Shown here: in pieces, positions 48,901 through 53,284 of the stretch
Layout of the letters: each line of letters begins with the position of its first letter
Position numbering within the stretch: the first letter of the stretch is position 1
Assembly: GCA_036365515.1 (NCBI GenBank)
Contig: CM070877.1
Span: 112,484,011-112,548,010 of the forward strand
Reading direction: 5' to 3'
DNA from: Torymus aiolomorphi
Taxonomy: Eukaryota; Arthropoda; Insecta; Hymenoptera; Torymidae
Length of the DNA: 64,000 bases
Notes under the pieces: generated by a model
What the model saw: the letters and a program-made list of their open reading frames with translations, nothing else
The model's database searches: none
Told to the model about the DNA's origin: nothing
Position numbers and translations under genes: made by a program

Positions 48901-51900
48901 TCCTTTTTTACACACACAGAAACTCATTTCAAACCTCACGGTCCACTGCAGGACACTACACCTTTGCACTCGCACTACTACCCAAAATCATGCGCACGCA
49001 GATACGCAGTGCCCCGAGTGACAATACTACAATCATGCTTATAATATATCTAACAAATCAAAAGTAACAATTATATTCATTTTCTATCTGATTTCCCTTA
49101 TTTTGTATAAAAGTTGTGAATAGTGACTGCTTAAATTTTGTGTATCTTCTTTTATATTTATTGGGTTATCTTGTAATTTTATGTTTACCATTTCTGAGAT
49201 TATTCTTTTTTTCCAACAGCTTTCAGTATCTAATATTTCTGTGTTATCAAAATCAAATTCGTGTTTACATTGTTTAATATGATTGTTAATTACGAATTTT
49301 TTGACATCATCATTCTTAGTATTTGCAATATGTTCCTTAATTCTTGTGCCAAGCATACGTTTACTTTCTCCTATATAACACGCATTACAATCTTTACAGG
49401 AAATCTTGTAAACAATGTTAGTATTTTCATTTTTATCTATCTTATCTTTTCCTCTTACTATTATTTTGCTAAGATTATTGTTGATTTATGGTACCGTTTT
49501 TATGCCATACTTTCTTAAATTATTAGAGACCTCTTCAAAGGTGTCTGGAATATATGGTAGGTTTAATAATGCTTTCCTTGTATACTCTTTATTGTTATTA
49601 TTATTATTATTATTGTTAAATTTGATTCTGTTCAATCTCTTATTCAAATAATATTCAATAAAATTATTTGGGTAATTATTAATGATTAAGAAATCCCTAA
49701 CCAGACTGATGTTTTTTTCCCAAAACTTTTTGTGTGAAAGTAAAATCGCCCTGTCTACTAGATTGTATACCATTGCTCTTTTCTGAGAAATCGGATGATA
49801 TGAATTAAAGTTTAAAAATCTGCCCGAGAAAGTTGGTTTATGATACCAATCAGTGATAATTCTATTATTTTCTTTGATCAGACTTACTTCTAAGAAACTT
49901 ATAGTATTGTTTTTTTCCAACTCATGTGTAAACTTTAAACTATTGTGATACGAATTAAACCCATCCAATACTTGTTTTACTTTACCCTTAGGTAAACACA
50001 TAATAATGTCGTCAACATATCTGTAATAATGGGATGGCACCTCTACAACGGTAGAAACGGCTAATCAGTCTTCCTCTTTCTTTGACAATATGGCAAAAGA
50101 GTATGGAGTAGGTACTACAAGGTTATTAAAAAGGTATACTCATACAAACAAAAAGCTCACGGAGGCCAAATCCAAACGACAGTTTTTACTCCAGTGCAGA
50201 ACACGTGATATAAAACCGAAACATATTAATGGATTATCGAATAACTTGAAACATTTACACTTTTATAGTCAGTCAGTTAATAGAAAATTTGATAGAAACT
50301 TGGAAATTTTTAAAGCTAAATTACAGAACTGCGAAATAGAAGATATCAATATACATGTAAGGTTTTTAGAAAAAGAATTAGCTAAAATTAATGAAAGATT
50401 AACAGTGACGTTACCTATTAATATATTAGACGAATTTATATGTACACAAGATAACAAATCAAAAGTAGAATGTAATAAACTTAACGTGAAATATCTCAAA
50501 AAACTTAATAATGAAATTTGTAACAAAGATAGAGGCAATAGTGAAGAAGTAAGTAACAAATCAGGTATATCTAACACAAGTATCATTGCAAGCATCATGC
50601 AGTGGACCGTGAGACTTGAAATGAGTTTCTGTGTGTGTAAAAAAGGAAAAAATTTTTTAAGGTTTGACTTGATGTATTTTATTATTTTATAATAGTATTG
50701 ACCTTTGTTTTAATAAAATAGGACTTTTAACAGGAAATTCTTCTATTATTTATTTAATTAATAGTCAAATAAGTTTTATAGATTATGACTGCAATGTACT
50801 GGGTAAATTGCTTTGTTATTACTTAGTTATTGACATCAGTATATCAGCTGCCATAATTTTAAATAGTATATCAGACAGCTACTTGTTTACGTTCCTTTTA
50901 TTTACTTTGACTGTCTTTGCTTCTCTTCTGTGTTAATTTATTAAATTGTTGTGTTATATTTATTCATTTATTACTGTGTCGTCCTAATTTATTCGATTTA
51001 CGAAGATGGAAATGATTTCGTTAACATTTAGATTATTTTTACCTAAGAAATCAGGTAACAATTATATTTATTTGAGGCTGATCTCTGTGCAAAGGTTTTA
51101 TATATTTCACATTATTGGCTCTATTTTTGCAGAACGAAGAATGTGTGTAGTATTTTGTATATGACGGTGTTAATTATTTAACAGAAATCTTTAGGTAAGC
51201 TCGACGTGCAGTTTGGATATTGTATGTTATATATTTTTTTTGTTTATTTGTGACCTTGTATCTATTTTGTATTAATAAATTTCAGTACTTGATAACGGTA
51301 GCGAATCAGCTACCGAAACGTTGCACAAATAAAAACTACATCATTTTGAACTCATTAACATCGATATTACCTTATTTAAACAAATTTATACTATTTTGTA
51401 GGTTTTGCGGTCTGATATTGTAATGGATCTTGGAGAAAGTTTAAATCCGGCAATAGATATCGGACAAGTAGAAGGTGGATTTATTCAAGGGTATGGATTA
51501 TTTACTTTGGAAGAAATGATTTACTCTCCAACAGGAACCATTTTTAGCCGAGGTCCTGGTGTTTATAAAATACCAGGTTTTGCAGATATTCCTCAAGAAT
51601 TTAATGTTTCTCTTCTAAAGGGTGCAACAAATCCAAGAGCTGTTTATTCATCAAAGGTGAATTAAACAGCACTCATAACAAATTCATCACTGTTTAATTT
51701 GTTATTAATGAAATATATATTTCATAGGCTGTCGGAGAACCACCTCTATTTTTAGCTTCATCAGTTTTCTTTGCAATAAAAGAAGCTATTAAAGCAGCTC
51801 GAAAAGATATGAATATTAGCGGATATTTTAGATTAGATTCACCAGCAACTTCTGCTCGTATTCGAATGGCATGCATTGATCCTTTCACAAAAAAGGTGAA

Positions 51901-52024
51901 AAGTTTAAAATAAATAAATTTTAATGTTTTAATCAAACTCTAATATTATTTAAATTTGCTAAAATATTTTTTCTACTAGATTGGAGAAGGAGATGGGAAA
52001 AAACCTTGGAATATTGTTCCATGA
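10122..52024 (+). CDS. Xdh: Xanthine dehydrogenase (rosy-type), 3' portion, 16 exons
   Basis: Molybdo-flavoenzyme of purine breakdown that oxidises hypoxanthine to xanthine and xanthine to urate; cytosolic or peroxisomal in animals. Exons read by me: 10122-10198, 10265-10471, 36992-37176, 37726-37839, 37917-38058, 38223-38519, 38617-38739, 38928-39283, 39380-39554, 39672-40009, 47373-47550, 47626-47754, 47832-48074, 51402-51656, 51728-51895, 51980-52024 (stop TGA). All junctions are GT/AG and phases agree, giving about 1010 codons. The family is usually about 1340 aa, so about 330 N-terminal residues (both 2Fe-2S domains, start of FAD domain) lie left of the window. Visible motifs: FAD-domain [26 protein letters not shown] and FFTGYRRN; Mo-domain [32 protein letters not shown] and GEPPLFL, matching the Gln767, Glu802, Arg880 and Glu1261 positions of bovine [11 protein letters not shown] and the RRDDDIA stretch favour XDH over aldehyde oxidase. 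No stops or frameshifts seen, so it appears functional despite huge repeat-filled introns. Confidence 0.96.
10491..10566. repeat. (TTA)n microsatellite
   Basis: A run of ATT/TTA trinucleotides 20 bp inside the Xdh intron donor, with one short interruption. Confidence 0.95.
10598..10740. mobile_element. GAGATCTCAC-repeat element end
   Basis: CCCTAATGAAAAAACTCACG at 10633 is followed by 10-bp-stepped GTGAGATCTCAC-type palindromes, then GAAATTCTGGTCCGCGAGCT. The reverse complement of this block recurs at about 28500-28585, so it is a mobile family. Confidence 0.55.
10743..11290 (+). mobile_element. Helentron-like 5' end, second copy, and AT-rich tail
   Basis: Contains the perfect palindrome TGCCAATTCATTGGCA followed by CGTAGCTTCCTC, as at about 7490. 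The rest to 11290 is AT-rich without features. The matching 3' hairpin may be the one at 28140-28158, with everything between being later insertions. Confidence 0.35.
12031..12196. mobile_element. Hairpin MITE (CGTCGCATGAGG family)
   Basis: Dyad ACCTCATGCGACTTTTCG / AAACGTCGCATGAGGTAA around 12115-12160, extending outward to CGTAAGAGAATTTTTACC and GGTAAATAATCCTCTTCCGCC. It is absent from the matching position of the right arm (near 13990), which serves as an empty site. Relatives are at 40795, 55885 and 59345. Confidence 0.65.
13080..13205. repeat. Central hairpin of the foldback
   Basis: GGCCGGAAATTGGATTTCC on the left pairs with the segment ending CATCCAATTTCCGGTCC, and ATGACGCCC / GGGCGTCAT closes on a GAGACGAAGCCGAG loop. 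Near-perfect hairpin flanked by GTATATTA / GTATACTA. Confidence 0.55.
14714..16330. repeat. Block duplicated at 60270-61862
   Basis: Together with 13431-14713 this segment is repeated at 58990-61862 with only scattered differences. It contains a GA-rich tract (14746-14850) whose length differs between copies, and an exon-like stretch at 15192-15316. Confidence 0.8.
15192..15316 (+). pseudogene. Exon-like open stretch, unrecognised
   Basis: After a good acceptor (TTTTTATAG) the frame reads about 40 codons containing [17 protein letters not shown] and [15 protein letters not shown], then TGA. The same stretch is at about 60721-60845 with one conservative change. I do not recognise the product. 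It could be a captured host exon carried by the duplicated block. Confidence 0.3.
16005..16990 (-). pseudogene. Tandemly duplicated coding-like relic, unrecognised
   Basis: Two direct copies of a ~470-bp unit start at CTTTCTGTGCAATACCGTC (16012 and 16484), with a third start at about 16955. On the - strand each reads partly open with [20 protein letters not shown] and [10 protein letters not shown], broken by stops. I could not assign a family. The first copy belongs partly to the block repeated at 61540-61862. Confidence 0.35.
17090..18175 (-). pseudogene. Second tandemly duplicated coding-like relic, unrecognised
   Basis: Two direct copies (about 17125-17655 and 17695-18170) share GAGCATGATGCACTTTTAAT and TGCTAGAKGAATATTATC-like phrases. 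On the - strand both give [20 protein letters not shown] peptide with nearby stops. It probably comes from the same ancestral gene fragment as 16005-16990. Function unknown. Confidence 0.35.
18319..18368. repeat. (GT)n microsatellite
   Basis: Imperfect then perfect GT run, preceded by TGCGTGCGTG. Confidence 0.95.
18590..20720 (+). mobile_element. Body of the AACCGTGATAG / hairpin-ended repeat family
   Basis: Repeats several phrases found in 8030-9320: a GAATGCTACCCATTCCCTTCG-like stretch, ACATAGAGC-TTCTC-AGAAATTACGA, ATCTC-GAAATTTATGGACC and AGAACCGTGATAGCTAGAAA. It is internally redundant (18690, 19540, 19980 and 20220 all restart the same phrase). No coding. Split from its right end (27824-28160) by the 7.1-kb transposon. 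Confidence 0.4.
18854..19388. mobile_element. TTAA-flanked MITE (GGTGGCTCATGCG ends)
   Basis: Inverted ends GGTGGCTCATGCG (18854) and CGCATGAGCCACC (19388), flanked by TTGA and TTAA, consistent with an aged TTAA target duplication. It carries TGCGCATGCGCA at 19045. A diverged, opposite-orientation relative with the same TGCGCATGCGCA core and a TTAA-side end lies at about 29940-30472. Confidence 0.6.
23675..24637. mobile_element. GTAC-repeat element inserted in the transposase reading frame
   Basis: Inverted ends CAAGAAAAAACTGTAC (23675) and GTACAGTTTTTTCTTG (24637). Subterminal blocks on both sides consist of a 10-bp unit (TGTACAGAAA / TGTACGGAAA) in inverted orientation. The centre carries AT-rich sequence and a tRNA-like stretch. 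Removing it rejoins the transposase peptide at [11 protein letters not shown]. Confidence 0.7.
24171..24246 (+). repeat. tRNA-derived sequence inside the GTAC element
   Basis: A-box-like TTGCGCAGATGG at 24179 and B-box GGTTCGATTCC near 24222, with CTTAGTAA resembling a Thr(AGT) anticodon loop. The anticodon stem is only four pairs and no acceptor stem forms, so it is a SINE head or pseudo-tRNA. Confidence 0.45.
24638..26500. other. AT-rich interior of the 7.1-kb transposon
   Basis: Apart from the first transposase codons (to 24767) I see no genes, no clear inverted repeats and no tandem repeats. Confidence 0.4.
26501..26580. repeat. Near-perfect 34-bp hairpin
   Basis: 26501-26534 and 26547-26580 are inverted with one G-T wobble and a 12-nt loop (TGCTTATTCCCG). 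The arm begins CATGGGTTAGTATATCTATA. It resembles a miRNA precursor or a minimal MITE. Confidence 0.8.
26587..26812. mobile_element. MITE with ~85-bp inverted ends
   Basis: Left GTTCGTTTCACAAGTGAAC pairs with right GTTCACTAGCGAAACGACC, and the pairing continues inward through GGTCGTTTCTCCTGTCTA / TAGACAGCAGAATCGACC and TAGACAATTTG / CAAATT-type segments. The loop is a short T-rich stretch. Confidence 0.65.
27824..28160 (+). mobile_element. 3' end of hairpin-ended repeat (second copy)
   Basis: Continues the family split by the 7.1-kb transposon: CATCCATACAGACATTTTC, then ACTATTACAAA and the perfect hairpin GCTTCCTCTAGGAGGAAGC at 28140-28158, identical to 9882-9900. Confidence 0.5.
28166..28472. 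mobile_element. Inverted-repeat element with GAGATCTCAC core
   Basis: Arms of about 110 bp: GTCTGGGAATTAGGAGTCGC on the left pairs with ACTCCTAATTCCCAGAAAC on the right, including CAAAAATCTA...TTTTACATTTTTAGAAATTTTA. Between the arms lie 10-bp-stepped CACGTGAGATCTC palindromes (28270-28370). Confidence 0.7.
28473..28840. mobile_element. Diverged relatives of the GAGATCTCAC family
   Basis: 28500-28585 is the reverse complement of the 10630-10735 block (ends CTCACGTGAGTTTTTTCAG). 28590-28830 repeats the CTGAGATCTCATGTTTAAAAT phrase and a third, diverged copy of the outer arm (CATCTGGGGGGTAAACC). Confidence 0.55.
28870..29565 (-). pseudogene. LINE reverse transcriptase relic (R1/Jockey-like), downstream half
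   Basis: On the - strand several frames give RT landmarks: [15 protein letters not shown] (about 29432-29390), [17 protein letters not shown] then [10 protein letters not shown] (about 29225), followed by KKRMQV and KYL-type thumb sequence. Stops and frameshifts are frequent. It is the continuation of the endonuclease part at 36080-36800, separated by a 6.5-kb nested insertion. Confidence 0.6.
29763..30619. mobile_element. Inverted-repeat element with ~150-bp arms
   Basis: Left ATTTACGATACGAAAGCGAG pairs with right CTCGCTTTCGTATCATAAAT, and pairing continues inward through AATATCGACTTTTCAGGAAA. A relative of the 18854-19388 MITE, in opposite orientation with TGCGCATGCGCA at 30257, fills the centre (about 29940-30472). 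Confidence 0.7.
30620..31109. other. AT-rich interior of the outer element
   Basis: Weak - strand open frame (31112-30816) without recognisable domains; nothing else seen. Confidence 0.3.
31392..32010 (-). mobile_element. LTR-like segment (possible solo LTR)
   Basis: GC-richer than its surroundings. On the - strand an open stretch (31948-31697, [19 protein letters not shown]) is followed by TTTCAATAAACTCC, an AATAAA signal, and then a downstream region like an R/U5. Target duplication and LTR termini could not be fixed, so this is tentative. Confidence 0.3.
32174..33088 (+). mobile_element. TIR element carrying a SWIM-finger gene
   Basis: ATTGGGATTTGACAT (about 32175) and ATGTCAAATCCCAAT (about 33088) start inverted arms of about 100 bp, both ending at AAGATGGCGCGA on the inside. 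The 730-bp core holds a two-exon SWIM gene fragment. Confidence 0.7.
32302..32765 (+). CDS. SWIM zinc-finger protein fragment, two exons
   Basis: Exon 1 (32302-32636) ends [13 protein letters not shown] at a GTAAGT donor; exon 2 (32717-32765) follows TTATAG, restores Arg and reads [19 protein letters not shown]. The SWIM finger is [16 protein letters not shown] (CxC...CxH). In other insect genomes the same finger followed by a SCT-type tail is commonly part of longer transposon-borne proteins with a downstream nuclease domain, which is missing here, so the roughly 127-aa product is a truncated derivative. The start could be the second Met (about 32341, MADICNWAG). Role unknown; nucleic-acid or protein binding is inferred from the finger. 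Confidence 0.55.
33215..33352. repeat. (CT)n-rich tract
   Basis: Long imperfect TCTCTC runs broken by CGCGTATG; open frames across it are low-complexity artefacts. Confidence 0.9.
33353..33910. other. AT-rich then GC-rich spacer with TTATC repeats
   Basis: (TTATC)n at about 33723-33740 is typical of a LINE or SINE tail. The rest (CGACCGCGCTCCGGGTTGCG) resembles short-repeat debris. No gene recognised. Confidence 0.35.
33911..35891 (+). mobile_element. Pogo-like element, decayed
   Basis: Left end CAGTAAAAGTACCCATT with CCCTTTATGGAACAGTTT at 33951; right end AAAACTGTTCCATAAAGGG then TACTTTTACC. The core contains a broken helix-turn-helix of the psq type (see 34670-34980). CAGT-type ends, psq domain and a TA-rich junction fit the pogo branch of Tc1/mariner. 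Confidence 0.55.
34671..34980 (+). pseudogene. psq-type HTH transposase fragment
   Basis: Begins [11 protein letters not shown], loses frame, then reads [20 protein letters not shown] followed by [23 protein letters not shown], the pattern of a pipsqueak helix-turn-helix from pogo or CENP-B-like proteins. The DDE domain is not visible downstream. A further open stretch (35068-35373) has no recognisable domain. Confidence 0.5.
36080..36800 (-). pseudogene. LINE endonuclease and linker relic, upstream half
   Basis: On the - strand: [13 protein letters not shown] then [22 protein letters not shown] (36775-36615), the AP-type endonuclease pattern of non-LTR retrotransposons. After a gap comes [20 protein letters not shown] (about 36260-36190), the linker before RT. 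Order and strand match the RT at 28870-29565, so this is one LINE cut by later insertions. Confidence 0.55.
36896..36950. repeat. (TTA)n(TTG)n microsatellite
   Basis: ATT repeats pass into GTT repeats about 40 bp before an Xdh exon; the poly-Asn open frame over it is an artefact. Confidence 0.95.
36992..40009 (+). CDS. Xdh: Xdh exon cluster c-j (end of FAD domain and first half of Mo domain)
   Basis: Eight exons separated by introns of about 80-550 bp: 36992-37176, 37726-37839, 37917-38058, 38223-38519, 38617-38739, 38928-39283, 39380-39554 and 39672-40009. The first begins [13 protein letters not shown], the FAD/NAD region. The exon at 38928 carries [11 protein letters not shown] and [10 protein letters not shown], and the exon at 39672 carries [11 protein letters not shown]. 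The intron 37177-37725 holds a 203-bp MITE but its splice sites are intact. Confidence 0.95.
37202..37404. mobile_element. 203-bp TTAA MITE made of fused element ends
   Basis: Flanked by TTAA on both sides (37198, 37405). Its two halves match the right and left ends of the 31236-36010 element (GGTGATGTGATACCCACGC; CTTTGACACGTTTCAAG; TATAGCGTATTAAAGAG). It sits in an Xdh intron without touching splice sites. Confidence 0.85.
40260..40790. mobile_element. Nested hairpin MITE cluster (ACTTTATTCCCGC family)
   Basis: TAGCCTGAAAAGCGRGGCAAA occurs at 40309 and 40727 and ACTTTATTCCCGCAT at 40350 and 40770 in direct order. GTGGCCACAGTGGAGATG (40477) is inverted to CATCTCCACTATAATGGCCA (40702). A hairpin GTAACACGGGACTAAA / TTTAGTCCCTTGTTAC occupies about 40510-40586. 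Confidence 0.55.
40795..40915. mobile_element. Hairpin MITE (CGTCGCATGAG family), second copy
   Basis: GGTGCGTAAAAAGATTTTTA then AGCTCATGTGACTTCTC pairs with AAACGTCGCATGAGCTAA then TAATCACCTTTTGCACC. The loop region contains CACTCGCTTCGCTC. Confidence 0.7.
40916..41130. mobile_element. Partial repeat of the 40350-40570 segment with hairpin
   Basis: AAAACTATAACAAAATTATAA and AGGACTAAAGTCGATCATTC repeat the phrases at 40423 and 40521. The hairpin here carries an ACTGCTCGCTTCGCTACGCT loop (about 41067). Confidence 0.55.
41133..41692. mobile_element. CCCTAGTGGAAAT-ended element filled with CTGTAAATAA repeats
   Basis: Left CCCTAGTGGAAATAA, right ATTTTTGCTAGGG. The interior is 10-bp-periodic (ACTGTAAATA) and switches strand in the middle. 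TTTGGTTTGAGACGT (41214) is inverted to ACGTCTCAAACCAAA (41608), so the two halves are mirror images. Confidence 0.75.
41693..41867. other. Short GC-rich spacer
   Basis: Contains a GGCGCCCCCCTCCCACCCC stretch and GGCGGGGGCTTCGC; no element ends or coding identified. Confidence 0.3.
41868..42980. mobile_element. Foldback MITE (GCTTAAGRTGGCTCTATG ends)
   Basis: Left GCTTAAGATGGCTCTATG pairs with right CATAGAGCCACCTTAAGC, and the arms continue inward (AAAATCGACGTT; GTAACGAAAACAATTTTTT; CCGATTTTAATTTGGAAGGT; TTGATAATTTTCC). The left arm is interrupted by a TTAA insertion at 41986-42410. Confidence 0.8.
41986..42410. mobile_element. TTAA-flanked MITE (GGACGCTCTTGCA ends)
   Basis: Inverted ends GGACGCTCTTGCA / TGCAAGAGCGTCC, flanked by TTAA at 41982 and 42411. 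The right arm of the host foldback (about 42865) reads CACTTTAAGTAACG-equivalent without the insert, an exact empty site. The short open frame inside (41994-42209) is not recognised. Confidence 0.9.
42981..43402. other. Spacer with hairpin and TTCTTACATTT repeats
   Basis: AGGGCTATGAACATCC...CATAGCCCT hairpin at 43136-43168. From about 43235, imperfect TTCTTACATTTT repeats (period about 10-11) lead up to the hAT insertion and continue beyond it at 45974-46260 and 46915-47270. Confidence 0.5.
43403..45973. mobile_element. hAT-like non-autonomous element with 8-bp target duplication
   Basis: Ends TAGGGGTGTCGGAC and the inverse of TAGGGATGCACGAA fit hAT termini. CATTTCAT is duplicated at 43395-43402 and 45974-45981. 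The outer 500 bp on each side are repeats of CGAACTGTTCGAAATAAT in mirrored order; the middle is AT-rich with an inner inverted pair around TTTGTGCAAATT / GGGCAAAAATCGTCTCC (44705, 44990). No transposase. Confidence 0.85.
44580..45130. repeat. Inner inverted repeat with CGCATGCGC motifs
   Basis: GCGCATGCGCAGTAGACGAT at 44690 is inverted to GATTTGGGCAAAAATCGTCT...CATGCGCGTG (44985-45020), with a further copy at about 45065. TATATGACTACACGCGC occurs inverted as GCGTGTAGTCATATA. Probably a nested MITE. Confidence 0.5.
46264..46906. mobile_element. CCCTAGCGGAAAT-ended element filled with CTGTAAATAA repeats
   Basis: Perfect inverted CCCTAGCGGAAAT / ATTTCCGCTAGGG. 10-bp filler (ACTGTAAATA), and TTTGAATTGAGACAGTAATA (46350) inverted at about 46825-46846. 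Same architecture as 41133-41692 with a different inner inverted motif. Confidence 0.8.
46907..47372. repeat. GTAAGAAAATGT-type repeats to the Xdh exon
   Basis: Imperfect TGTAAGAAAATG / TTACATTTTCTTA units on alternating strands, ending about 47270; the remaining 100 bp is unique intron with a good acceptor. Confidence 0.55.
47373..48074 (+). CDS. Xdh: Xdh exons k-m (Mo domain)
   Basis: Exons 47373-47550, 47626-47754 and 47832-48074. The first completes a split GAA codon from the exon ending at 40009 and carries [10 protein letters not shown] and the molybdopterin-site stretch [15 protein letters not shown]. The second carries [16 protein letters not shown]. The third ends at TGDHQ before GTATAA. 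Intron 40010-47372 is a 7.4-kb pile of mobile elements. Confidence 0.95.
48222..48268 (-). ncRNA. Hammerhead-like motif, inverted copy
   Basis: The - strand reads CTTGATAAGGGTAGC-GAATCA-GCTACCGAAAC, one base from the 51285 copy. Same stem II, same degenerate core box. Confidence 0.45.
49084..50040 (-). pseudogene. Penelope-like RT C-terminus plus GIY-YIG endonuclease
   Basis: Would reverse-transcribe and nick DNA for the retroelement. The 5' end is cut: it opens at [14 protein letters not shown], the RT YVDD active site, followed by [31 protein letters not shown] and [12 protein letters not shown], typical of Penelope RT. After a poly-Asn tract ((AAT)n, about 49595-49620) and [11 protein letters not shown] there is one in-frame TAA (49486-49488), then in the same frame [15 protein letters not shown] and the GIY-YIG domain: [19 protein letters not shown] and LGTRIKEHI, ending at 49084. 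The only visible damage is the 5' truncation and that stop. Confidence 0.8.
50090..50692 (+). pseudogene. Penelope-like N-terminal fragment
   Basis: Reads [20 protein letters not shown], then [18 protein letters not shown], the FLxxCR...P pattern at the start of Penelope proteins, and a charged helical stretch ([13 protein letters not shown]). It jumps at about 50600 into the 3' terminal segment (GCAGTGGACCGTGAGAC), so the RT and nuclease regions are deleted. Orientation is opposite to the 49084-50040 part. Confidence 0.65.
51285..51330 (+). ncRNA. Hammerhead-like motif in Penelope terminal segment
   Basis: CTTGATAACGGTAGC-GAATCA-GCTACCGAAAC: stem II GGTAGC/GCTACC is perfect and followed by GAAAC, but the CUGAUGA box is degenerate (TTGATAA). 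Penelope-like elements are known to carry hammerhead ribozymes here. Activity is doubtful. Confidence 0.45.
51402..52024 (+). CDS. Xdh: Xdh exons n-p (C-terminus)
   Basis: Exons 51402-51656, 51728-51895 and 51980-52024. They carry the [12 protein letters not shown] motif, then [11 protein letters not shown] with the glutamate that corresponds to the catalytic base Glu1261 of bovine XDH, and a short terminal exon ending NIVP-stop. Candidate AATAAA signals lie at 52087 and about 52273. The intron before the first of these holds a Penelope-like element. Confidence 0.95.
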
Positions 52025-52357
52025 AATTAAATTTAGTTTAAAAATCACTGATTCATTTAAAAGGATAGTTTTTCCTTATTTATTATAATAAAAATTATTC
52101 AAGTATAAATGTGTATTTATATCTTATGTAAAAGCTAGTAATTCAATTAAGCATTATTATTATACTATGGAAAATATATAGTCTTTTATATATATAATAG
52201 TAAATTAAACATACTTCTAATGTAAAAATGTAAACATCAATGAATTTATGTACAATCATTATATTTATGTAAAATAAAATTGTTTTTATGTATTAACTTT
52301 TTTGTTATTTACACCAATGTATTAAGTATTCAGATAACTTTCTATTAATTGCATAAA
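52025..52357. other. Convergent Xdh/TRAPPC4 3' intergenic region
   Basis: About 330 bp of AT-rich sequence between two opposing stop codons. It holds + strand AATAAA hexamers at 52087 and about 52273 that could serve Xdh, and TTTATT (a - strand AATAAA) near 52079 that could serve TRAPPC4. The 3' UTRs probably overlap. No repeat ends are visible. Confidence 0.5.
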
Positions 52358-53139
52358 TTATACATTACTTATACCAGATTTTTCTACAGTTTCTAAAAGA
52401 TTTTGTAAATTAGTTTCAAAGAGTTCACACCGAATGGGCATTTCTAATGAGTAAAAAGGATTTTTCAATGCATAATCGGCATATAGTTCATAGACCTTTT
52501 TAGATAAAATTTCCATCCCTGGCTGAGATGGTTCAGCAACAATCATAAATTTGACACCTGTTAAAGTTTGATAACAATATAATCGAAAAGTATCGGCTTC
52601 AAGCACCTCTATACCTGAACATCGTGGCTCTGGGCTCAGTTGACTAGCAATAGCAAAAAGAGGGTAAAACATCGAAGCTAAGAAAATTTTCTCATTTGTT
52701 GTCATTTTTGATCGACTAAACTTAAGGGTAATTGGAAAATTTTCAGGATTTTCTAGCATATTCAAAACATCTCTTCCATCATCTAACTCTCGACCATTTA
52801 TTGGCTGACCATTTACAGTTGTTAAAACGTGACCCACTGAAATCCAATGAAAAAAATATTTTACGATTAATGCTTATTGATTAAAAAAAAACAAATACCA
52901 TAGTTTAACTGAAAAAGCTACGAATATTTTAATTAACGTAAAAAAAGGTTGAATAATAACATACCGTTTATACCATCTCTTTGACCAAAAGATACAATTA
53001 TCTTTTTATTTTCATAAGCTAATTTGATATCAAGTGGATACATGAAAGGCTTTTCCACTTCGATTTTCGGTACATTATGATCATGATTAAAGATCAAACC
53101 ACCAGATTTAGACACTATATAAACACCATATATCACCAT
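52358..53139 (-). CDS. TRAPPC4: TRAPP complex subunit 4 (sybindin), two exons, complete
   Basis: Core subunit of the TRAPP tethering complex, the Rab1/Ypt1 exchange factor acting in ER-to-Golgi traffic. Exon 1 is 53139-52965 (ATG to a donor GTATGT); exon 2 is 52836-52358 (after TTTCAG, to TAA). Splicing joins N to VGHVL, a one-base split codon. The product is 217 aa; the human protein is 219. It starts [16 protein letters not shown], the longin-like strand of sybindins, and carries [46 protein letters not shown] and [15 protein letters not shown], all strongly conserved in the family. It is convergent with Xdh, with 333 bp between the stops, so the 3' ends may overlap. About 145 bp of host sequence remains between its start and a P-like transposon, so its promoter is probably squeezed or partly inside the element. 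No damage is seen. Confidence 0.97.
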
Positions 53140-53284
53140 TTTATAAAATAATTACGTTATCTTATATTTTCTATATTTTGACGATGCATTTAAGCACTAT
53201 TTACGACGAATTAGTACTTCAATAGTGTGTGACAGTTACAGTTTAACAGTATAATTCTTTTAGGTTAGGCCGCGGCCACATAAG
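53140..53284 (-). promoter_or_regulatory. TRAPPC4 5' flank / presumed promoter
   Basis: The only non-transposon sequence upstream of the TRAPPC4 start. There is no clear TATA box at a fixed distance. The segment ends in a GC-rich stretch with GGCCGCGGCC at about 53268-53277, next to the inverted end of the P-like element. Promoter role is inferred from position only. Confidence 0.3.

Larger units (their letters stand above)
48173..51375. mobile_element. Penelope-like element, two head-to-head fragments
   Basis: ATAAGGTAATATCGATG on the left is inverted to CATCGATATTACCTTAT on the right, and the shared inverted segment extends about 780 bp (48173-48955 and about 50600-51375). The left fragment (- strand) carries the RT C-terminus and GIY-YIG nuclease; the right fragment (+ strand) carries the N-terminal part only. 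They meet near 50042. Both outer segments carry a hammerhead-like motif. Located in an Xdh intron. Confidence 0.8.

Noticed and set aside
50269..50598. Minus-strand 109-aa open frame
   Set aside because: Antisense shadow of the Penelope-like N-terminal fragment, which has the recognisable FLLQCR motif on the + strand.
10122..52024. Aldehyde oxidase instead of xanthine dehydrogenase
   Set aside because: The FFTGYRRN and RRDDDIA segments and [11 protein letters not shown] follow XDH rather than the aldehyde oxidase versions of these motifs.
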